Below are positions 37,560-46,092 of a stretch of 64,000 bases of DNA, piece after piece (within the stretch, counting starts at the first letter, position 1; every line of letters starts with the position of its first letter). The position numbers and the translations under genes were made by a program. The stretch lies in contig JAGCXN010000036.1 in NCBI GenBank assembly GCA_017961265.1, forward strand, positions 1 to 64,000, written 5' to 3'. This DNA comes from Bacteroidales bacterium. Its GTDB lineage: Bacteria > Bacteroidota > Bacteroidia > Bacteroidales > WCHB1-69. The notes under the pieces were generated by a model, which was given only the letters and a program-made list of their open reading frames with translations, was not told where the DNA came from and made no database searches.

Positions 37560-38512
37560 TGTCAATACGAGATAACGCCATTGAGACGCTCCGCTTGGAG
37601 GCGGAGGCGGTTCGGAACCTTGAGAACTTCATCGACGCTTCATTTGAGGAGAGTGTGAATTGCATCCTCAAGATGAAGGGACGACTGGTGGTGACAGGCA
37701 TCGGCAAGAGCGCCATCATTGCACAGAAGATAGTGGCGACGATGAACTCCACCGGCACCCCGTCCGTCTTTATGCACGCCGCCGACGCTATCCACGGCGA
37801 CCTCGGCATCATCCAGCCCGACGACGTGGTGCTGTGCATCTCCAAGAGCGGCAACACGCCCGAGATTTCGGTTCTGATCCCGTTCCTGAAAATGAACGGC
37901 AACAAGCTGATAGCCTTGGTGGGCAACACAGGGTCTTTTTTGGCAAAAGAGGCCGACTACGTGCTCAACTGCACCGTGGCGCAGGAGGCGTGTCCCAACA
38001 ACCTCGCCCCCACCTGCAGCTCCACCGCACAGCTGGCGATGGGCGACGCATTGGCCAGCTGCCTCATCTCGCTCCGGGGCTTCACCTCCAAGGATTTCGC
38101 CAAGTACCATCCGGGCGGCATCCTCGGCAAACGGCTCTATGTCAAGGTGGAAGACCTTTACAAGTTCAACGAGAAACCAGCGGTGAGTCCCCGTGACTCC
38201 ATCCAGAAGGTAATCCTCGAAATTTCCGGCAAGTGCCTCGGGGTAACTGCAGTGGTAGAGGACGGCAAGGTGGTCGGTGCGATCACCGACGGTGATTTGC
38301 GCCGCATGCTCGAAAAAAATCCGGACACGAACGGACTTACGGCACGTGACATCATGACCGTCAACCCGAAAATCATTGCACCGCAGACGTTAGCGGTGGA
38401 AGCCCTCGACCTAATGCGGCAGAAACACATCACCAATATCTTTGTAGTTGAAAACGATAACTATCTCGGAGTTATTCATATACACGATATTCTCAAAGAA
38501 GGACTTTTATAA
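37559..38512 (+). CDS. kdsD: Arabinose-5-phosphate isomerase (KpsF/GutQ family)
   Basis: 317 residues, cytoplasmic. Converts ribulose-5-phosphate to arabinose-5-phosphate, the precursor of Kdo in LPS. SIS domain at about 1-190 (GIGKSAIIAQK, SKSGNTPEI, HGDLG, YHPGGILGK) and two CBS domains at about 200-317 (VVGAITDGDLRRML, NYLGVIHIHDIL). Complete and of usual length. The ATG lies at the edge of a heptamer array 16 nt after the gltX stop, so the two genes are likely co-transcribed. Confidence 0.93.
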   Translation: MSIRDNAIETLRLEAEAVRNLENFIDASFEESVNCILKMKGRLVVTGIGKSAIIAQKIVATMNSTGTPSVFMHAADAIHGDLGIIQPDDVVLCISKSGNTPEISVLIPFLKMNGNKLIALVGNTGSFLAKEADYVLNCTVAQEACPNNLAPTCSSTAQLAMGDALASCLISLRGFTSKDFAKYHPGGILGKRLYVKVEDLYKFNEKPAVSPRDSIQKVILEISGKCLGVTAVVEDGKVVGAITDGDLRRMLEKNPDTNGLTARDIMTVNPKIIAPQTLAVEALDLMRQKHITNIFVVENDNYLGVIHIHDILKEGLL

Positions 38513-38515
38513 GAC

Positions 38516-38875
38516 ATGTGGAAATCCATTCTCACGATAGGACTATTAATTATTGCCAATATATTTATGACCATTGCCTGGTACGGGCATCTGAAATTCG
38601 GTACCGGGAAATTGGCGTTGCCGTTGGTCATCCTCATCAGCTGGGGCATCGCTCTGGTGGAATACTGCTTTCAGGTGCCGGCGAACCGCATCGGTTTTGA
38701 GAGTAACGGCGGTCCCTTCAACCTGTGGCAGCTGAAGGTAATACAGGAGGCCATCACGCTCACGGTCTTCACTTTGTTCACATTAGTGGTTTTCAAGGAC
38801 CAGAAATTCACCTACAACCACGTCATCGGCTTCATCTTCATGATATTGGCCGTGTTCTTTATTTTCAGGAAATAG
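38516..38875 (+). CDS. DMT-like small membrane protein (DUF486)
   Basis: 119 residues with four predicted transmembrane helices. ANIFMTIAWYGHLKF, SWGIALVEYCFQVPANRIG and the FNLWQLKVIQEAITL block are the DUF486 family signature, related to drug/metabolite transporters. Substrate unknown. Starts 3 nt after kdsD. Ends 8 nt before the stop of a convergent gene; no terminator hairpin seen. Confidence 0.85.
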   Translation: MWKSILTIGLLIIANIFMTIAWYGHLKFGTGKLALPLVILISWGIALVEYCFQVPANRIGFESNGGPFNLWQLKVIQEAITLTVFTLFTLVVFKDQKFTYNHVIGFIFMILAVFFIFRK

Positions 38876-38883
38876 AAAGGATT

Positions 38884-40899
38884 TCACCGCACTAACGTCA
38901 CCGTGCCAACGGCCTCGTAAACACCGTCTGAGCCGTAAGTGTAAGTAATTTTATAGACGTAACACCCCATAGGAAGGATTTTCCCATTGTAGGTTCCATC
39001 CCAACCCATATCTGGATAGTTACTGTGGAATAACAGGTTACCTTCACGGCTATAAATATACATGTGGTAATTCTCCATCGTAACAAAAGAATTAACGGGC
39101 AGGAAAACGTTATTTTCAGTCGGGCGGGTTGGACAGAAGGCGTTAGGTATATATGTCACAGGCAGCTGCTTCAAATCCACAGTATTGGAACGGCTGGTTT
39201 CCATAAAACCATACGGATCCATTGACTCGTAGGCCTCCACATAGTAGGAGAACTTCTCCCCTTCCCTGCGCAGTTCCGTCACATCGTCTGTATAGGCTGT
39301 GGCACCCATATTACCTCCGACAGACACGTACGCACCCCGCATCTCAGTTTTTCTGTAAAGTTCGTAATGGTCAGTACCGCCTGCCCAATCTCCATACAAA
39401 GACCACTGTAGATTATTGTCGCGGGAATTGCGGAACGACTCGCCCGTCAGCAGGATATTGTGCGCCACGTTTGAGGTGTAAGTTTCCACATTACAATCGT
39501 TCTCGACTGTAGCGCGATAGTAATAGACCGTTCGGTCCACTTGAACGTTTTCATCTTCAAAAACATACGTATCAGTACCATTATTATATTGAGAGGAGAA
39601 TGGAACGAAATGCTGGTCGTCGCCAACACTACGGTACAGATGCACTTGCGAAAAAGATACCGTCGTTCCCGTCGAAACTTTGATTTCAATTTTGGCATTA
39701 TCGACCACGGTCACGTAGCGGATATAGGCGAAGTCGTTATTGTCTGCAGAGTTGAACGTGAAGGAGCACTTCAAAGAGGCCGCCGTTATGTTGCCGCCGA
39801 GGTTCAATGCACGGACGATGACACGGTAGCTGCTCTGGGGCACCAACTGCTGCATCGTGAAGTTGTGGACATCAGCCGGCACCTCGCCCGCCAATTGCAG
39901 AGCGCTACCATTTTCCGAGAAATAGATCCGGTAGCTTTCGATGTCGGGCGGCAGATTTTCATACTCGTCCCACGAGATGTAGGCCTCCCGTCGGCAAAGA
40001 TCGTAAGTGGCGGTAGCACGGAAGTTGTGCTGCGGCTCACTCATCGGACTGGAGTTGAGGCAGCTGTCAAGGGCTGCTATGCGGTACTGCTGTGAAGCAT
40101 CAGCACTATTTACCGTATCCGTCCATGAAGTGTTGTCTATATCATAAACAGTATCAATCGGCACCCACAGCCCGTCTTCCAAATGATAGATGATATAGGC
40201 AGTGACATCCTCATTGCCGGAACGCTCCCAGCCGAGGCGGATGCGGTCTGTCTGAAAATCCACGGAAACACTGTCCAACTGCGGAATTTCAGGTGATGTG
40301 CGGTCGGTGAAGATGTCGCTTTGAATACGGGAGACATTGCGACATCCCGAGGCATCGGCCAATTCGACACGGTAACCTATGGTGGCTTCGCAAACGTCGA
40401 TCTCGTCACGGTACGGCTGGTTAGCGGCAGAGCCGACAATGTTCCAGATATTGGCAGGATATTCCCGCACGATATCGTAATCACTTGAGAAGGTGGGGAG
40501 TGCCGGAGCGTGCGGCGCGTCCCAGTTGAGGATGGCGACCCCGTTCCCGTTGGTGAGGTAAAACTCGATGGTGGTCAATGTTTCGGAGGTGGCGGTTTCC
40601 GTCCCCGCCACGGCAGTAACATAATAGAAACAGCGGGCATTGGCGACGGCATCGGCGGAAGTGTGGACAAAAGTGGTTGTTGCCACATTGTTTATCTGCC
40701 CCACAGAGGCGAAATTGTTGCCATCGGTGGAATAGTAAACTTCATATCGCGTGAAACCCGCGGTATTGGTGGAAGGAAGCCACGTCAATGTCACCGCGCC
40801 CGTCGCATCCACGGCGAGGCAACGCAACTGCGGCGGGTCAATCGCCCGGACGGACATCAGTGCCGTCAGCATCCATACCAGCAGGAAAATTCTTTTCAC
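38884..40899 (-). CDS. Secreted fibronectin-III-like protein with T9SS type B sorting domain
   Basis: 671 residues. Signal peptide ends VRA (about 19). Several fibronectin type III-like repeats (patterns such as VTLTWLPS...YEVYYSTDG and ISWDEYE...YRIYFSENG) fill most of the protein. The last 90 residues, from TYIPNAFCPTRPTENNVF to GCYVYKITYTY, are the gliding-motility-associated C-terminal (CHU_C, type B) sorting domain that sends proteins through T9SS. Likely an adhesin or surface-matrix protein; ligand unknown. No partner PorP/SprF-like gene directly adjacent. Confidence 0.85.
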   Translation of the reverse strand: MKRIFLLVWMLTALMSVRAIDPPQLRCLAVDATGAVTLTWLPSTNTAGFTRYEVYYSTDGNNFASVGQINNVATTTFVHTSADAVANARCFYYVTAVAGTETATSETLTTIEFYLTNGNGVAILNWDAPHAPALPTFSSDYDIVREYPANIWNIVGSAANQPYRDEIDVCEATIGYRVELADASGCRNVSRIQSDIFTDRTSPEIPQLDSVSVDFQTDRIRLGWERSGNEDVTAYIIYHLEDGLWVPIDTVYDIDNTSWTDTVNSADASQQYRIAALDSCLNSSPMSEPQHNFRATATYDLCRREAYISWDEYENLPPDIESYRIYFSENGSALQLAGEVPADVHNFTMQQLVPQSSYRVIVRALNLGGNITAASLKCSFTFNSADNNDFAYIRYVTVVDNAKIEIKVSTGTTVSFSQVHLYRSVGDDQHFVPFSSQYNNGTDTYVFEDENVQVDRTVYYYRATVENDCNVETYTSNVAHNILLTGESFRNSRDNNLQWSLYGDWAGGTDHYELYRKTEMRGAYVSVGGNMGATAYTDDVTELRREGEKFSYYVEAYESMDPYGFMETSRSNTVDLKQLPVTYIPNAFCPTRPTENNVFLPVNSFVTMENYHMYIYSREGNLLFHSNYPDMGWDGTYNGKILPMGCYVYKITYTYGSDGVYEAVGTVTLVR

Positions 40900-40932
40900 G
40901 GGTTATATAACGTTCCGATTCTCAAAATAGTA

Positions 40933-41943
40933 TTACAGCCCCCTTGCCGTAATCGCGGCTTGATAGCGGCGGGCGTTCTGCAAATGCACATTGTAGTCGG
41001 AAGTGAAGTTATGGCTACCTGACAAATCCTCTTTTGCGCACATATACAGATAGTTATGATGACGATAGTGCAATACGGAATCCACCGTTGATTTGGCGGG
41101 GATACGGATCGGGCCGGGGGGCAGCCCCAGATGACGGTAGGTGTTGTACGGCGAATTGACCTGCAGGTGCTCGTTCAGCACCCGTTTCAGTTTGAAGTTG
41201 CCAAGGGCGTACTTCACCGTCGGGTCGGACTGGAGCATCATATTTTTGTGCAACCGATTAACATACAGTCCTGCAATGATGGCCTTCTCTGGTTCACGGA
41301 AATTCTCCTCCTCCACGATGGAAGCCAGGATGTTGACCTCCATCGGCGTGAAGCCGATAGACTCGGCCTGCTCCGTCCGCTTGCCGTCCCAAAAATCTTC
41401 ATAGTAGCCGTACATCTTGTGGAAAAAATCCTCTGCGGTGATGTCGTAATAAAATTCGTACGAGTCGGGAATGAAGATGGCGATGGCCGTTTCGGGCGTG
41501 AGGTTGTATTCTGCAAGAAACTCTTTATTATTCAATAATTTATACAAATCTTGCCATTCAAAAAGAAAATAATACTTGGAAAGTTTTTCCATCAGCTGTT
41601 CCTTCGTACGGACATTGTTGAAGGTGAACTTGACGGGATAGTGCTGTCCTCGCCGCAGCTTCCGGACGATGGAGAAGCTGTTCTCGCCCGCCTCAAAGAG
41701 GTAGCGGCCCGGACGGACAGTCTTGTACAGCAGAAGTTTGGATGCCGCCTTGAAGCGGAACTCGCTCTTCAGAACCTCGTACTTTCTCAGTGAGTCGAGC
41801 AGTTGCTCGTGGGTGGTACCTTGCGGCACAAAAACCGCCACCTCCGAATTACGAACGTTTGCGGAAAAAAGAATAGCGGCAATGGCAACAAGAACTGCGG
41901 CACAAACCACTGACAATCCGAAAGATAAATGTTTCAGTTTCAT
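40933..41943 (-). CDS. mltG: Endolytic transglycosylase MltG
   Basis: 336 residues. One N-terminal membrane helix (about 8-28), a LysM-like subdomain, then the YceG catalytic domain with ASIVEEENF, catalytic Glu at about 211, and the VNSPYNTYRHLGLPPGPI block. It cuts nascent glycan strands and sets their length. Length and motifs normal. Promoter box at 41958-41965 leaves a very short leader. Confidence 0.93.
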   Translation of the reverse strand: MKLKHLSFGLSVVCAAVLVAIAAILFSANVRNSEVAVFVPQGTTHEQLLDSLRKYEVLKSEFRFKAASKLLLYKTVRPGRYLFEAGENSFSIVRKLRRGQHYPVKFTFNNVRTKEQLMEKLSKYYFLFEWQDLYKLLNNKEFLAEYNLTPETAIAIFIPDSYEFYYDITAEDFFHKMYGYYEDFWDGKRTEQAESIGFTPMEVNILASIVEEENFREPEKAIIAGLYVNRLHKNMMLQSDPTVKYALGNFKLKRVLNEHLQVNSPYNTYRHLGLPPGPIRIPAKSTVDSVLHYRHHNYLYMCAKEDLSGSHNFTSDYNVHLQNARRYQAAITARGL

Positions 41944-41957
41944 AGCAAAAGAAAAAG

Positions 41958-41965
41958 CAAAGATA
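41958..41965 (-). promoter_or_regulatory. -7 promoter box TATCTTTG
   Basis: TAnnTTTG box only 15 nt upstream of the mltG start codon, so the leader would be about 8 nt. Confidence 0.5.
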
Positions 41966-42092
41966 CTGCTGTTTTATGGCTTTGAAGGGCTGTTCCTCCC
42001 CTATTTTTTAACACTAAAAATTGGATTTCTCAAAGGATTTTTTATTGTGAAAAAATCTTAATTCAAAGATGCGCCCATATTGAAAAAAGGCG

Positions 42093-42100
42093 TAACTTTG
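42093..42100 (+). promoter_or_regulatory. -7 promoter box TAACTTTG
   Basis: TAnnTTTG box 59 nt upstream of serC. Confidence 0.65.
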
Positions 42101-42159
42101 CCGCGTTTTTTGAAATAGACAATATTATTATTTATAACCACTAATTTAAAATCTAAATT

Positions 42160-43278
42160 ATGAAAGCAGTACACAATTTCAACGCAGGTCCCTGCGTGCT
42201 TCCCAAGGAAGCGATTGAGTCCACCATCAACGCTATGCGCGATTTCGACAACACTGGTGTCGGTATCATGGAGATCTCCCACCGCACTCCGGGTTGGGAA
42301 CGCATCATGGCTGAAACCCGTCAGCTCTGGCGCGACCTCCTCAACATCCCTGAAGAGTACGAGATCCTGTTCCTCGGTGGCGGTGCCAGCACCCAGTTCT
42401 TCTGCGTGCCCGCTAACCTGATGCGCAGCAAAGCCGCTTATCTCCAGACTGGTGTTTGGGCTAAGAAAGCTGCCAAGGAAGCCAAGCTGTTCGGTAAGGT
42501 TGATATCATCGCCTCCTCCGAAGACAAGACCTACAACTACATTCCGAAGGGTTGGACCGTCCCCGCTGACGCCGACTACTTCCACATCACTACCAACAAC
42601 ACTATTTACGGTACTGAGATCCGCGAGGACTTCACCGCTGAGAAGTGCAACAACGTGATGCTCGTCGCTGACATGTCCTCCGACATCATGAGCCGTCCCG
42701 TTGACGTGACCAAATACGGTCTCATCTACGGTGGTGCCCAGAAGAACGTCGGCCCTGCCGGTGTCACCTTCGTCATCGTGAAAAAATCCATCCTTGGCAA
42801 CATCGGCGACCGCGCCTATATGAACCCGCTGCCGACCATGGTGGACTATAGAACCCATGCTGCTGAAGAAGCCAAGAACATCTCCATGTTCAACACCCCG
42901 CCCGTAGGCGCCATCTTCCTCATGCACGAAACATTGAAATGGCTCAAGGACACCATCGGTGGCGTAGCCGAAATGAACAAGATCAACACCAAGAAATCCA
43001 ACCTCCTGTACGAAGAGATCGACCGCAACAGCATGTTCGTGGGCACCGTCGCCGACAAGGCCGACCGTTCCATCATGAACCACTGCTGGGTGATGGCTCC
43101 CGGTTACGAGGACAAGCAGGACGCTTTCATGGCCTTCGCCAAGGAATGCGGCATGGTGGGCATCAAGGGTCACCGCAGCGTCGGCGGCTTCCGCGCCTCC
43201 CTCTACAACGCCTGCTCCATCGAAGACGTCGAAGCACTCGTCCAGTGCATGCAAGACTTTGAGAAAAAGAACAAATAA
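42160..43278 (+). CDS. serC: Phosphoserine aminotransferase
   Basis: 372 residues, PLP-dependent, cytoplasmic. Transfers an amino group from glutamate to 3-phosphohydroxypyruvate in serine synthesis; also used in PLP synthesis. FNAGPCVLPKEA at the N-terminus, the PLP-binding Lys in YGGAQKNVGPAG (K195) and RSVGGFRASLYNAC near the end. Strongly biased, apparently highly expressed codons. serA follows, after an intervening small gene. Confidence 0.96.
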   Translation: MKAVHNFNAGPCVLPKEAIESTINAMRDFDNTGVGIMEISHRTPGWERIMAETRQLWRDLLNIPEEYEILFLGGGASTQFFCVPANLMRSKAAYLQTGVWAKKAAKEAKLFGKVDIIASSEDKTYNYIPKGWTVPADADYFHITTNNTIYGTEIREDFTAEKCNNVMLVADMSSDIMSRPVDVTKYGLIYGGAQKNVGPAGVTFVIVKKSILGNIGDRAYMNPLPTMVDYRTHAAEEAKNISMFNTPPVGAIFLMHETLKWLKDTIGGVAEMNKINTKKSNLLYEEIDRNSMFVGTVADKADRSIMNHCWVMAPGYEDKQDAFMAFAKECGMVGIKGHRSVGGFRASLYNACSIEDVEALVQCMQDFEKKNK

Positions 43279-43320
43279 ATTTTATTAAGATATTAATTTA
43301 TTAAGTTATTAATTCATTTA
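43279..43320. repeat. AT-rich 8-nt tandem array upstream of the four-helix-bundle gene
   Basis: Units of the type TTTATTAA, GATATTAA, GTTATTAA repeat about five times with period 8. A looser AT-rich stretch lies on the other side of the small gene (about 43713-43750). Confidence 0.6.
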
Positions 43321-43346
43321 TCTTATTGGCATAGAGATAGATTGTG

Positions 43347-43712
43347 ATGAAGGAAGACTTGCTGAAGGAATTGTCATATAAATTTGCATTGAACACATTC
43401 AAACTTTGTAGAAAACTACAAATTGAAGATAGAGAATACATTATTTCAAGACAACTTTCTAAATCAGGGACTTCCATTGGGGCAAACATCGAAGAGGCTT
43501 CAGGAGCTCAATCAACCAATGATTTTATAGCAAAATTCCATATTGCATTGAAAGAAGCAAAGGAATCAAACTATTGGCTACGACTCCTCAAAGACACCCA
43601 ACTCATTACAATCAACGAATTTGAAGAATTGATGAAAGATTCAAATTATATCATCAATCTTCTAACTAAAAGTTTAAAAACGGCTAAAGATAACAAGTTG
43701 AATAAAGAATAA
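43347..43712 (+). CDS. Four-helix-bundle protein (S23/23S rRNA IVP family)
   Basis: 121 residues from ATG 43347 (a GTG one codon earlier is also in frame). The pattern YKFALNTFKLCRKL, SRQLSKSGTSIGANIEEASGAQS, DFIAKFHIALKEAKESNYWLRLLKDT is the S23 family, first found in intervening sequences of 23S rRNA but common as stand-alone genes; its function is unknown. Visibly AT-richer codons than serC and serA, which it separates, and AT-rich repeats on both sides suggest insertion between two genes of one operon. Confidence 0.88.
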   Translation: MKEDLLKELSYKFALNTFKLCRKLQIEDREYIISRQLSKSGTSIGANIEEASGAQSTNDFIAKFHIALKEAKESNYWLRLLKDTQLITINEFEELMKDSNYIINLLTKSLKTAKDNKLNKE

Positions 43713-43752
43713 TTTAATAGTTAATAATTTCATAATTTAATAAAAGAATAAA

Positions 43753-44670
43753 ATGAAAGTATTAGTTGCAACCGAAAAACCTTTCGCAAAAGTAGCCGTT
43801 GATGGCATTCGCGAAATCGTGGAGGCAGCCGGTTATGAGCTTTGCCTTCTTGAAAAATACACTGATGTTCAGCAGTTTTACGATGCAGTGGCTGATGTCG
43901 ATGCACTGATCGTGCGTTCCGACAAAGTGACCGCCCAAGTGGTGGACGCTGCCAAGAACCTCAAAATTGTGGTTCGCGCCGGAGCCGGCTTCGACAACCT
44001 CGACCTCGCCGCTTGTACCGCCAACAACATCGTGGCTGAGAACACCCCTGGCCAGAACTCCAACGCCGTGGCTGAACTCGCCCTTGGCATGATGATCTAC
44101 ATGGCCCGCAACACCTTCAAACCCGGCACCGGTGCCGAACTGAAGGGCAAAAAAATCGGCATCCAGGCCTATGGTAACGTTGGCCGCCTCGTCGCCGAAA
44201 AGGCCAAAGCCCTCGGCATGGAAGTCTGGGCTTTCGACCCCTTCGTACCGAAAGAGAAGATGGAAGCCGAAGGTGTGCACGTTCCCGCCACCCTCGAAGA
44301 GATGTACGAAAACTGCCACTACATCTCCCTCCACATCCCCGCCAACGACCAGACCAAGAAGTCGATCGGCAAGAACCTCGTGGGACGCATGCCCAAAGGC
44401 GGCTGCGTGATCAACACCGCCCGTAAGGAGGTCATCAACGAAGAAGAACTCGCAGCCCTCATGGCCGAACGCGAAGACCTCAAGTACTGCACCGACATCG
44501 CCCCCGTGGAGATGGGCCTGTTTGAAGGCTTCGAGAAGCGTTTCTTCGCTACACCGAAGAAACAAGGTGCTGAAACTGCCGAGGCAAACATCAACGCCGC
44601 CAAGGCAGCTGCCAGCCAAATTGTCAGCTTCTTCCAGACCGGCGACAAGAAATTTCAAGTGAACAAATAA
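43753..44670 (+). CDS. serA: D-3-phosphoglycerate dehydrogenase
   Basis: 305 residues, short form without an ACT domain. First step of serine synthesis; NAD-binding motif GIQAYGNVGRL, Arg in NTARKEVI and Glu in the later block. The usual catalytic His block (PHxGASTxEA) reads TPKKQGAETAEA, with Lys where His is expected; the same form occurs in Bacteroides homologues as I recall them. Without an ACT domain it should not be feedback-inhibited by serine in the usual way. Ends in a strong terminator. Confidence 0.9.
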   Translation: MKVLVATEKPFAKVAVDGIREIVEAAGYELCLLEKYTDVQQFYDAVADVDALIVRSDKVTAQVVDAAKNLKIVVRAGAGFDNLDLAACTANNIVAENTPGQNSNAVAELALGMMIYMARNTFKPGTGAELKGKKIGIQAYGNVGRLVAEKAKALGMEVWAFDPFVPKEKMEAEGVHVPATLEEMYENCHYISLHIPANDQTKKSIGKNLVGRMPKGGCVINTARKEVINEEELAALMAEREDLKYCTDIAPVEMGLFEGFEKRFFATPKKQGAETAEANINAAKAAASQIVSFFQTGDKKFQVNK

Positions 44671-44687
44671 TTCACACGAAACCAACA

Positions 44688-44723
44688 AAAAGAGGATTTC
44701 CAATGGAAATCCTCTTTTTTTCC
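44688..44723 (+). terminator. Rho-independent terminator of serA
   Basis: A 14-bp stem (44688-44701 with 44705-44718) with a 3-nt loop, then T-rich. It overlaps an upstream in-frame ATG (44703) of the next gene and argues that the true start is ATG 44742. Confidence 0.93.
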
Positions 44724-44741
44724 TTAAAAACAACAACTGCT

Positions 44742-45305
44742 ATGGAAGAAGAAATTGAACGGTGCGCGGAACTGCTCCGCAACGGCAAGGTGCTCCTCTA
44801 CCCTACTGACACCGTGTGGGGTATCGGCTGTGACGCCACCAACGAGGAAGCCGTCCGAAGGATTTACACCATCAAACAGCGGCAGGAAAGCAAAAGCATG
44901 CTGGTGCTTTTGGACAAATTCGAACGGGTGCCGCTCTATGTTGAGAAGTTACCGCTGATTGCGTGGGATCTTGTCCCCACCACCGAACGGCCCACCACAT
45001 ACATCTATCCGCGCGCACGCAACTTCGCAAAAAATATGATTCCCGCCGACGGCACCATCGCCATCCGCATCGCCGGCAGCAGTTTCTGCCAAAAGCTCAT
45101 CAGTAAATTCGGGAAACCCATCGTCTCCACCTCAGCCAACATCTCGGGGACAGCCGCCCCCGCCACCTTCAGCGACATCACTGCCGACATCCGAAACGCT
45201 GTCGATCACATCGTGCCGGAACGATTTTCCGACTCGACCGACTTCAAGCCATCGCGCATCATCAAGTTCATGGACGACTACAACTTCTGCATTGTGAGGG
45301 AATAA
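44742..45305 (+). CDS. Threonylcarbamoyl-AMP synthase (YrdC/TsaC/Sua5 domain)
   Basis: 187 residues from ATG 44742. Makes threonylcarbamoyl-AMP for the t6A modification of tRNAs reading ANN codons. LLYPTDTVWGIGCDATNEEAV, KQRQESKSMLVLL, and STSANISG are the YrdC motifs. Short TsaC form without the Sua5 domain. Bounded by terminators on both sides, so monocistronic. Confidence 0.93.
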   Translation: MEEEIERCAELLRNGKVLLYPTDTVWGIGCDATNEEAVRRIYTIKQRQESKSMLVLLDKFERVPLYVEKLPLIAWDLVPTTERPTTYIYPRARNFAKNMIPADGTIAIRIAGSSFCQKLISKFGKPIVSTSANISGTAAPATFSDITADIRNAVDHIVPERFSDSTDFKPSRIIKFMDDYNFCIVRE

Positions 45306-45339
45306 AAAAGAGGCACGTGAAAACGCGCCTCTTTTTTTA
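45304..45339. terminator. Bidirectional terminator between tsaC-like gene and fabG
   Basis: Inverted repeat AAAAAGAGGC / GCCTCTTTTT with A and T runs on both sides; one mismatch in the inner stem. It can end both convergent transcripts. Confidence 0.88.
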
Positions 45340-45354
45340 TCCATATTGTCAGTT

Positions 45355-46077
45355 TTACATCCCGCCGTCGCAAATGACCACCTGTCCCGTGACGTACGAG
45401 GCGAGGTCAGAAGCGAGGAAAAGAACCGTGGCGGCCACTTCCTCCGGACGGCCGATGCGCCGCAACGCAATCCCCTTCTGGATTCCGTCACGCGCCTCGT
45501 CCGACAGCTTTTGCGTCATCGCCGTGTCAATCAGACCCGGCGCGACGACGTTGCAACGGATGTTGCGGCTGCCTAACTCTTTCGCCACCGACTTGGAAAA
45601 GCCGATGACGCCGGCCTTCGCCGCTGCATAGTTGGCCTGCCCGGCGTTGCCGCCGATGCCCACGACCGAGCCCGTGCTGATGATGGAACCGGCACGCTGC
45701 CGCAACATCACCGGCTGGACGGCCTTGACAAAGTGGAACACCGCCTTCAGGTCGGCACTGAGGACATCGTCCCAGTCCTGCTCCGACATCCGCATCAGCA
45801 GCGTGTCGCGGTTGATACCCGCATTATTGACCAAAATGTCGATGCGGCCGAATTTTTCCATCGTGAAATCCACCACCTTACGGGCATCATCCCCAACGGT
45901 GCCGTCCGCCTGAACGAACCAAGCACCGTCGAGGTTCTGCATCTCCGCAGGACATTCGCTGCGCCCCGTGAACACCACTTTCGCCCCCTCTCGGAGGAGC
46001 GTTTCCACGATGGCGCGCCCGATGCCGCGGGTACCGCCCGTCACAATGGCTACTTTTTCTGCTAAAAGTTGTGTCAT
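45355..46077 (-). CDS. fabG: 3-oxoacyl-[acyl-carrier-protein] reductase
   Basis: 240 residues, short-chain dehydrogenase. TGGTRGIGRAI (NADP site), NNAGINRD, catalytic Ser in ISTGSVVG, and YAAAK with Tyr and Lys. The C-terminal SDLASYVTGQVVICDGGM is typical of FabG. Reduces 3-oxoacyl-ACP in fatty acid synthesis. Starts 15 nt after the M3 peptidase stop and is probably transcribed with it; no other fab gene is near, so a different SDR substrate cannot be excluded. Confidence 0.9.
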   Translation of the reverse strand: MTQLLAEKVAIVTGGTRGIGRAIVETLLREGAKVVFTGRSECPAEMQNLDGAWFVQADGTVGDDARKVVDFTMEKFGRIDILVNNAGINRDTLLMRMSEQDWDDVLSADLKAVFHFVKAVQPVMLRQRAGSIISTGSVVGIGGNAGQANYAAAKAGVIGFSKSVAKELGSRNIRCNVVAPGLIDTAMTQKLSDEARDGIQKGIALRRIGRPEEVAATVLFLASDLASYVTGQVVICDGGM

Positions 46078-46092
46078 CGTTACATTATTATA

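Noticed and set aside
41944-42159. Possible riboswitch or leader between mltG and serC
   Set aside because: Beyond two promoter boxes I see no conserved stem-loop set or terminator; the leader is short and AT-rich.
42058-43254. A 398-residue open frame on the minus strand
   Set aside because: Antisense shadow of serC, whose codons are strongly biased; repetitive His/Val/Asp content with no domain.
44703-44741. Upstream ATG for the threonylcarbamoyl-AMP synthase
   Set aside because: It lies inside the serA terminator hairpin, and the extra residues do not match the family.
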